Shown: piece after piece, positions 30,794 to 35,730 of the stretch
How positions within the stretch are numbered: position 1 is the first letter of the stretch
How the letters are laid out: each line of letters starts with the position of its first letter
Assembly (NCBI GenBank): GCA_910583795.1
Contig: CAJTZQ010000037.1
Location: 1 to 35,730, forward strand
Length of the DNA stretch: 35,730 bases
DNA from: an uncultured Muribaculaceae bacterium
Lineage (GTDB): Bacteria > Bacteroidota > Bacteroidia > Bacteroidales > Muribaculaceae
Direction: 5' to 3'
Program-made: the position numbers and the translations under genes
Notes under the pieces: model-generated
Database searches by the model: none
What the model saw: the letters and a program-made list of their open reading frames with translations, nothing else
What the model was told of the DNA's origin: nothing

Positions 30794-30927
30794 ATGTTGA
30801 ATGAAAAATTCAACCGGTAGGGACGCGATACATCGCGTCCACAGCGACACCCACTAACTGACATAAACAATAGTATACATCGCGTCCACAGCGACCAAAG
30901 ACCAACAACCAAAGACCAACAACCAAA
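30794..30927 (+). repeat. Mixed spacer of heptamers and REP-like elements
   Basis: TTGAATG units at the start, a complete and a partial copy of the REP-like palindrome, then CCAAAGA/CCAACAA units of period 7 leading to AAAATG at 30928. Confidence 0.75.
30821..30840. repeat. REP-like palindrome, copy 2
   Basis: GGACGCGATAC followed by ATCGCGTCC, identical to the copy at 28464. A truncated third copy (ATACATCGCGTCCACAGCGACC) lies at 30875-30896. Confidence 0.8.
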
Positions 30928-31392
30928 ATGACAGACGACAAAAAAGTAATAGAAGACCGCCGCAAATGGGTCGAAGGCTGGAACGACACCATGATCGAGA
31001 TCTGGCAGGGGCGGATAAACAAACTGAAGGTTATCGACACCGGCGCGCTCTGGCGCTCCCCGATACAGTTGCCTGTACTTGCCGACGGGCGCTTCTACGA
31101 TATCTCCCTATCTCAGGAATTCCTTGAATATGGTTTGTGGCAAGACCTTGGCACAGGACGTAACGTGGCGATCGGCAATACACACAAAAAAGATCAAGAC
31201 GGATGGGAAAACAAACGGAAACCCCGTCGTTGGTTCTCCACAAAATATTACTCATCCACAATGAGGCTGCGTGATTACATGGCTGAATCGGTAGGGGAGG
31301 AGTTCGTGGGATTGTTCGCTCATCTCGATGCCGCCGATCGGCGCCGCCACACATCCTACTACCGTGACAAAGGTCTCGCCTATGTAATTTAG
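30928..31392 (+). CDS. HK97 gp10-like neck/tail-completion protein
   Basis: In this 154-aa protein the N-terminal helix (EDRRKWVEGWNDTMIEIWQGRINKL) followed by VIDTGALWRSPIQ, EYGLWQDLGTGRN and RKPRRWFSTKYYSS fits the HK97 gp10 family, whose members join head and tail. Position between the DUF6712-like gene and the tail genes supports this. Confidence 0.7.
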   Translation: MTDDKKVIEDRRKWVEGWNDTMIEIWQGRINKLKVIDTGALWRSPIQLPVLADGRFYDISLSQEFLEYGLWQDLGTGRNVAIGNTHKKDQDGWENKRKPRRWFSTKYYSSTMRLRDYMAESVGEEFVGLFAHLDAADRRRHTSYYRDKGLAYVI

Positions 31393-31565
31393 AATGTTGA
31401 ATGTAGAATTTTGAATTGATTAATCACAATAAATCCAACGACCAAAGACCAACGACCAAAGACCATCAAAATTATGTCTTTTATCAGCACACTGATTCCA
31501 CCCTAATTTCGTCTCCTGATACCACGATTGCTAATTACCAATCACTAATTACTAATTGAACAAAA
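31393..31565 (+). repeat. Heptamer repeat tract
   Basis: TAGAATG/TTGAATG units, then CCAACGA/CCAAAGA units, then ATTGCTA/ATTACCA/ATCACTA/ATTACTA units before a GTG start. All have period 7. Confidence 0.85.
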
Positions 31566-32903
31566 GTGCCTGACTTCTCCAAAATACTCTTCCGGATTGC
31601 CGACCTTAAGAAAAAACTCCTTAAGGATTCCATTTCCCCGTATTACCTCGGTTCCATACTCGAGGAAATGCTGGGATACTCCTGGTGGACCGACTCCCCG
31701 GGCAACTTCAGGCTCGGATCCCTCAAGGTCGATAACATTGAGGCGGCAAGCCTGGTGGTCGACCGTATCCTGTCTCTCGACACCGATACGATCCTTACGG
31801 AGTCAGACATCATAGATGAAGTCATCGACAATGCCGACGGCACATTCACCCTGTGTCTGCAGCGGCGATGGGAGGGATACGTCACCGCACAGATCGAGCA
31901 CAACATCCTACGTGGCTTCTCACAGCTCACAACTCAAAACTCAGATCTCACAACTTACAACTCATGGATGAATGTTGTCAGCGTCGACTACGAGAACAAC
32001 GAGGTCACGGTCTCTCTCTACCCCGATTCCGATACACCCGCCGGCAAAAACTACCCGCCCGTTCCCGGGATGAAATTCGCTCGCTGGGGCAACTCCGGTG
32101 ACCCCGACGATCCCCGATATGCACAGCGTCAGTCATGCGTCTGGCTCTCCAGCTCGGAAGGCACGGTCGCTAAATATACAAATGTTACAAAGCCGAAACT
32201 CTTCCCCGGCAACATCGCCGCCACTTTCGGTACACTCCCCGATTTCCTTTGGGGTATCGACCCCCGCATAAACACCGGCGACGACGGAATCTATGCCGAC
32301 ACCGTCGTCGCACGTCGCTTCCTACTGATAGATTCCCTTGGCAAACCGGTCGTGTCTGTAATCGACCGCGGTCCTTGGTCTCCGGGCGAGACATACTACG
32401 ACGGCACCGCTCCCAACGACAACGGGGTCTATGAACGCTCCCTTGTCTGGCATAACGGTCACGGATGGCTTTGCAACACCGGAGGGGTCGCTGATCTCTC
32501 CAACGCGCCTAAGTGGAACACCACATACTGGACACACTCTGTCGGCGACACGATGCTGCGCCTCGAGTTCAACGAGGTCGACTCTATAGTCGATATCGAC
32601 TACCCTGAATGCCGGCTATCCGTCACCGCCACCTACATGGGCGAAGACGTCACCGACTCACCTGCAATCTACTATGACTGGACAAGAATGAGCAAGCGTG
32701 ATGGCGTGGTCGATACCGTGTCCGACGACCTTTGGGCACAGTCTCATCTGAATTACGGTCCCGGGGCTACTCTCACGGAGTCCGACATGAACTTCCAGTT
32801 CGGGGCTGCCCCGGAGCGTCTCGAATTCACCGTCACGGCTACCCTGCATGACCCCTCCAATCCCAACCTGCGCCCTCAGTCCGCACAATTCTACATGCTA
32901 TGA
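31566..32903 (+). CDS. Tail-associated protein with carbohydrate-binding-like module (GTG start)
   Basis: This 445-aa protein has a short helical N-terminus (ILFRIADLKKKLLKD). A translated heptamer run (QLTTQNSDLTTYNS) lies near residue 118. Residues about 263-325 have PWSPGETYYDG, YERSLVWHNGHGWLCN and NAPKWNTTYW, spaced like a small carbohydrate-binding module of CBM5/12 type. The C-terminal part is beta-rich. It is probably a tail-tip or baseplate protein that contacts host sugars. Its stop overlaps the next start (ATGA). Confidence 0.6.
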   Translation: MPDFSKILFRIADLKKKLLKDSISPYYLGSILEEMLGYSWWTDSPGNFRLGSLKVDNIEAASLVVDRILSLDTDTILTESDIIDEVIDNADGTFTLCLQRRWEGYVTAQIEHNILRGFSQLTTQNSDLTTYNSWMNVVSVDYENNEVTVSLYPDSDTPAGKNYPPVPGMKFARWGNSGDPDDPRYAQRQSCVWLSSSEGTVAKYTNVTKPKLFPGNIAATFGTLPDFLWGIDPRINTGDDGIYADTVVARRFLLIDSLGKPVVSVIDRGPWSPGETYYDGTAPNDNGVYERSLVWHNGHGWLCNTGGVADLSNAPKWNTTYWTHSVGDTMLRLEFNEVDSIVDIDYPECRLSVTATYMGEDVTDSPAIYYDWTRMSKRDGVVDTVSDDLWAQSHLNYGPGATLTESDMNFQFGAAPERLEFTVTATLHDPSNPNLRPQSAQFYML

Positions 32904-33994
32904 TAAGGAAAGGCTTCAAAATAAAATATCTCCAGCTCAAGACATACGCCTCAATGAAGGTTGACGCGTCATCGGAGCCCGTGCAGGAGTACGACGTTAT
33001 CTCCGGCGAGTTTTACCCCGACCGCACTCTCGTCCCGCTCGTGCTGACCCCCATAATCGGTTACACTGATCCAAATACTAATACCGACGTCCCTAACGCG
33101 GCTGCTCAGCTCACCGACGGTCATTGGTACCGGCTCGACAATCTCTCCGGAGGTAAATGCGAGGCGGCTACCGAAATTTATTCAGGGTCCAAATACTCCA
33201 TCGACACTTCTGTCGGAAGCCCGACATACGGGCGTATCATCATCAAGGAAAACATTCAGCCTGGCAATCCGGTTACCTTCGTCTTTCGCGCCACTCTGGC
33301 TCACCCGAAAGGTGACGTCGTTATGAAAGAGATTAGCTGGCAGGCACGCTCGAAATCGGTTGAGAATCTCCCCGTCCTCACGCTTGACAACGCTTCCGAA
33401 TCTCGCTACAACCCTTGGGAGGATACCGACTTGTTAACCCTCACGCCCGCGCTTATCCCGGCGGTCTCCGGAGCAGTCTTCGCCTGGGAGTCTCTCAACA
33501 ACAGTGTCTGGGGAGCTGTCGACAGCACACACTACGATTTCGGGATAAGCATAAGCGGCAATGCCATTACCATCAAGAGAAGCCAGATGCCCGACCGCAT
33601 CGACCTACGTTGCAAGGCTACCTACACAAAAGGAGGCAAGTCCCACACCGACACAGTATACGCCTCTGTAGTCAGGCTTCTCCCTCATTTCGAATATGAT
33701 ATCATCAACCTTGCCGGGATCAGGGAGACGGATAAATCCGTTGCGCCGATGGCGAAGATCACCACGGCAAAAGGGGTCATCACGGATCCGAAAGGGGAAG
33801 TCACCGTCAAGTGGTACAACTCCGCAGATTCCCTTGTAGGGCAAGGCGTCAATCCCGTGATCCCGCTGTCTTCCATCGGCTCCAACCTCGAGCTTGGTCT
33901 CGACATACAGGATGCCGGAGGTTATAAATGCATCGAGCTTTCCAACGGCGACTGGCTCGTGGACGCCTCGGGAAACACAATCATCACACGATAA
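32900..33994 (+). CDS. Tail-associated protein with Ig-like repeats
   Basis: This 364-aa protein is all-beta, with repeated strand patterns that look like Ig-like domains: VTFVFRATLAHPKGDVVMKEISW, then VSGAVFAWESLNNSVWGAV, then AGGYKCIELSNGDWLV. Start ATG 32900 overlaps the previous stop by 4 bp. Phage Ig-like domains bind cell-surface sugars weakly. No catalytic motif is seen. Confidence 0.6.
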   Translation: MIRKGFKIKYLQLKTYASMKVDASSEPVQEYDVISGEFYPDRTLVPLVLTPIIGYTDPNTNTDVPNAAAQLTDGHWYRLDNLSGGKCEAATEIYSGSKYSIDTSVGSPTYGRIIIKENIQPGNPVTFVFRATLAHPKGDVVMKEISWQARSKSVENLPVLTLDNASESRYNPWEDTDLLTLTPALIPAVSGAVFAWESLNNSVWGAVDSTHYDFGISISGNAITIKRSQMPDRIDLRCKATYTKGGKSHTDTVYASVVRLLPHFEYDIINLAGIRETDKSVAPMAKITTAKGVITDPKGEVTVKWYNSADSLVGQGVNPVIPLSSIGSNLELGLDIQDAGGYKCIELSNGDWLVDASGNTIITR

Positions 33995-34078
33995 TCACAC
34001 AACTCACAACTCACAACTCACAACTCACAATTCATAACTCATAACTTACAACTCACAACTTACAACTCACAACTCGAT
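33995..34078 (+). repeat. Long CAACTCA heptamer tract
   Basis: CAACTCA/CAATTCA/TAACTCA/CAACTTA units repeat with period 7 over the whole gap and end at the ATG at 34079. Confidence 0.9.
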
Positions 34079-34351
34079 ATGATCCAGATGTACTACAAGA
34101 TTCCCCCCGTTTATGTGGAATCCCTCGGCTTGTCAAAAACGCTCATCCAATTTCCTGACGGCAACTACCTCGCCTCGCGAGCCGTCATGGCGCGCATAGA
34201 TCCCGACATCGATGTGGCGCTGCAGAAAACAGGCGGCATCATGCTCACACCCGAACAGGCGCGCGACGACCAGATGGGCATTGCCTCCTACCCACTCCCC
34301 GCCGACGAAGAAAAGTCAACTCACAACTCACAACGGAAAACTGACAACTGA
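34079..34351 (+). CDS. Small hypothetical protein
   Basis: This 90-aa protein was not recognised. The core (residues 1-80) includes KIPPVYVESLGLSKTLIQFPDGNYLASRAVMARI. The last ten residues (STHNSQRKTDN) are encoded by the next heptamer tract, and the stop codon lies inside it. Confidence 0.5.
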   Translation: MIQMYYKIPPVYVESLGLSKTLIQFPDGNYLASRAVMARIDPDIDVALQKTGGIMLTPEQARDDQMGIASYPLPADEEKSTHNSQRKTDN

Positions 34352-34385
34352 CAACTCACAACTCCTAATTACTAATTAACTCAAA
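34314..34385 (+). repeat. Heptamer tract overlapping the end of the 34079 gene
   Basis: AACTCAC, AACGGAA, AACTGAC and AACTCAC units, then AATTACT units, ending AACTCAAAATG. The first part is coding. Confidence 0.75.
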
Positions 34386-35468
34386 ATGGCTTACAAGGCA
34401 TCTGCCACACGTCAGGTACACTTTACGTCCAAAGGGGGTGGTTACTCCGCTATCTGGATGAGTTCCCGGGGCGACCTATACCAGGAATACCTCACTACCG
34501 GAGGAGCCACCACATATTACCCCGACATCTCATCCTCTGCCTCCGTCACAATGTACCTAACTGTCACTTCGGCACGCACTCAGGGTGTGGTCGTTCCGTC
34601 CGCGGTTAGATATTTTGCCAACGGCACCGAACTCACCTTCAACGTCTCCGGCGCTTGCACCACGGCTGGGATGTCTAACATATTCAAGCGCGACGCATCC
34701 GGCAACCTTGTCATCATCGGCAACCTCGGCAACGTTGTACTCGGCTCTTTTTTGCTTGAGGCGATTGTGTCCGTCTCTGCCACAACGGGCACCGATTCTC
34801 TGCACGTGTCTGCTCCCGTAACTCTCGTGCCATACACCGGTGACAGCGCTAAAGTTACCATCGCGCCGGGAGATACAAAAAATTTTACCATCAGCGAAAA
34901 AGGGGGGTCATGTATCCTCAAGGCGCTCACCCTCAAGGGAGGAAAGGAAGTATCCTCCGGTCTCGTTTACGAGTGGTACAAATTCTCCGCCGGTGCGTTC
35001 GTCAAACTCTCTGCTGCCAATCAAACTCTCACCGTCAAGGAATCGGATGTCGACACTTACTCACTTTTTAAGGTCATTGTCAAGGAAAACGGCACTGAGA
35101 TCGGATACGACATACAGGGGGTTCTCGATGCCTCCGACCCTTACGACATAATAATGTCCTCCGGGCTCAATCCCGGCACATCCGGAGCATCCACCACATC
35201 CACCAATGATCTCACTCTCACCGACGAGATGGCGGATGCTGCATACCTCGAATTTACATGTCAGTTCGTTAAGCGCGGGCAGACGGCATCCGTTGCCGGC
35301 ACACAGACATACACATTCACGGTCGTTGCCGGCAACGGTCTCAAGATGTGGAACCCCGCCACCATCTCCGGAAACAAATGCCGCATCTCCGTAAAAGATT
35401 TCAAGGATTACGGCTTCGGTCTCGGCGACTACGAAATAATCGCCGAAGGCACCCTCACCCCCGCCTAA
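34386..35468 (+). CDS. Tail-associated protein with Ig-like domains
   Basis: This 360-aa protein is beta-rich and low in Cys. Segments ARTQGVVVPSAVRYFANGTELTFNVSGA and GGSCILKALTLKGGKEVSSGLVYEWYK, then TYSLFKVIVKENGTEIG, resemble Ig-like domains of the preceding tail gene. It ends with YGFGLGDYEIIAEGTL. It lies in a series of tail adhesin-like genes, and a stop-proximal module ATAATTTTGGATG follows the stop. Confidence 0.6.
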   Translation: MAYKASATRQVHFTSKGGGYSAIWMSSRGDLYQEYLTTGGATTYYPDISSSASVTMYLTVTSARTQGVVVPSAVRYFANGTELTFNVSGACTTAGMSNIFKRDASGNLVIIGNLGNVVLGSFLLEAIVSVSATTGTDSLHVSAPVTLVPYTGDSAKVTIAPGDTKNFTISEKGGSCILKALTLKGGKEVSSGLVYEWYKFSAGAFVKLSAANQTLTVKESDVDTYSLFKVIVKENGTEIGYDIQGVLDASDPYDIIMSSGLNPGTSGASTTSTNDLTLTDEMADAAYLEFTCQFVKRGQTASVAGTQTYTFTVVAGNGLKMWNPATISGNKCRISVKDFKDYGFGLGDYEIIAEGTLTPA

Positions 35469-35603
35469 ATAATTTTGGATGTTGAATTTTGAATGTTGAA
35501 TCAATTCAAAATTCAAAATTCAAAATTCAAAATCATGATAAATCACGATAAATCCAAAATCGGACAACTGCTAATTACTAATCACTAATTACTAATTGAG
35601 AAA
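35469..35603 (+). repeat. Heptamer repeat tract before the fibre gene
   Basis: TTGAATG units, then AATTCAA units, then AATTACT/AATCACT units of period 7, up to GAGAAAGTG. Confidence 0.85.
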
Positions 35604-35730
35604 GTGGCAATAAAAGGACAGACTGCTCGAAAAATCACATACGCCCACATAGCCAAAGACGGTGACCCTGGCGAACCCGGCAAGACATACAAGCCCGTAC
35701 GCATACGCCTGTGGTCAAACATAGCCACCA
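35604..35730 (+). CDS. Start of tail fibre gene (partial, runs off window)
   Basis: The reading frame opens at GTG 35604 and continues to the window edge (42 codons, no stop). The peptide MAIKGQTARKITYAHIAKDG is followed by DPGEPGKTYKP, a short collagen-like Gly-x-Pro stretch, then VRIRLWSN. Collagen-like motifs near the N-terminus are common in phage tail fibres. The start codon context (ACTAATTGAGAAAGTG) matches the other heptamer-led genes. Confidence 0.55.
   Translation, partial: MAIKGQTARKITYAHIAKDGDPGEPGKTYKPVRIRLWSNIAT

Noticed and set aside
33995..34078. Possible CRISPR array
   Set aside because: Repeat period is 7 with no spacers, and the same type of tract occurs between most virion genes.
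15921..35603. Diversity-generating retroelement
   Set aside because: No reverse transcriptase and no template/variable repeat pair was found; repeats are simple heptamers.
16527..35730. Mu-like transposable phage
   Set aside because: No transposase is seen and terminase subunits with clear motifs are present.

Overview
This window looks like the left half of a tailed (dsDNA, terminase-packaging) prophage in a member of the Bacteroidota, most likely order Bacteroidales. The evidence is Bacteroidota-type promoters with a -7 box of the form TAnnTTTG, A-rich leaders instead of Shine-Dalgarno sites, and gene families typical of Bacteroidales phages (DUF5053, DUF6712, P22-type antirepressor, a RadC protein, LuxR-tailed regulators). 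Muribaculaceae is a plausible family, but that is inference.

Layout. Positions 1-1019 look like host chromosome: a cut-off tRNA-Ser(TGA) and a PHP-family hydrolase, both on the minus strand. A GH108-like muramidase (1140-1760) lies at the boundary and seems to lack its catalytic Glu. From 1891 to 8165 come the repressor (minus), a divergent Cro-like gene, a LuxR-tailed regulator, a large zinc-finger/primase/SF3-helicase replication protein and a run of small genes. A minus-strand pair (8658-9663) holds RadC and a small partner. From 10187 to 14447 come two paralogous antirepressors, a DUF5053 gene with a 51-aa overlapping partner, a lipoprotein, and an overlapping four-gene cassette that includes an HNH protein. 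A non-coding block (14448-15377) carries a 33-bp triplicate repeat, a cluster of CCGTAC motifs and a perfect 16-bp parS site. From 15378 to the right edge is the virion operon: prohead protease-scaffold, capsid, phosphoribosyltransferase-like and phospholipase D-like genes, terminase, lysis genes, portal, neck and tail genes, and the start of a fibre gene. No integrase, tape measure or right attachment site is in view.

Two system-level signals stand out. First, almost every gap between virion genes is filled with tandem heptanucleotide repeats. Several unrelated repeat sequences are used, but all have period 7. They also run in frame through some coding regions, where they form linkers and C-termini; in one place such a tract joins the prohead protease to the scaffold. 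Second, one sequence (TCGYAAATAG followed by an AT-rich tail) recurs at the repressor/Cro intergenic region, at both antirepressor promoters with identical spacing to the -7 box, and on both sides of the parS region. This suggests one repressor-operator network.

Genes probably work as a classic lysogeny switch (repressor, Cro-like protein, antirepressors) controlling replication genes and a long rightward late operon. The parS site and iteron-like repeats raise the possibility of a partition or replication region used with host ParB. All functions are read by eye from the sequence; no database search was run.
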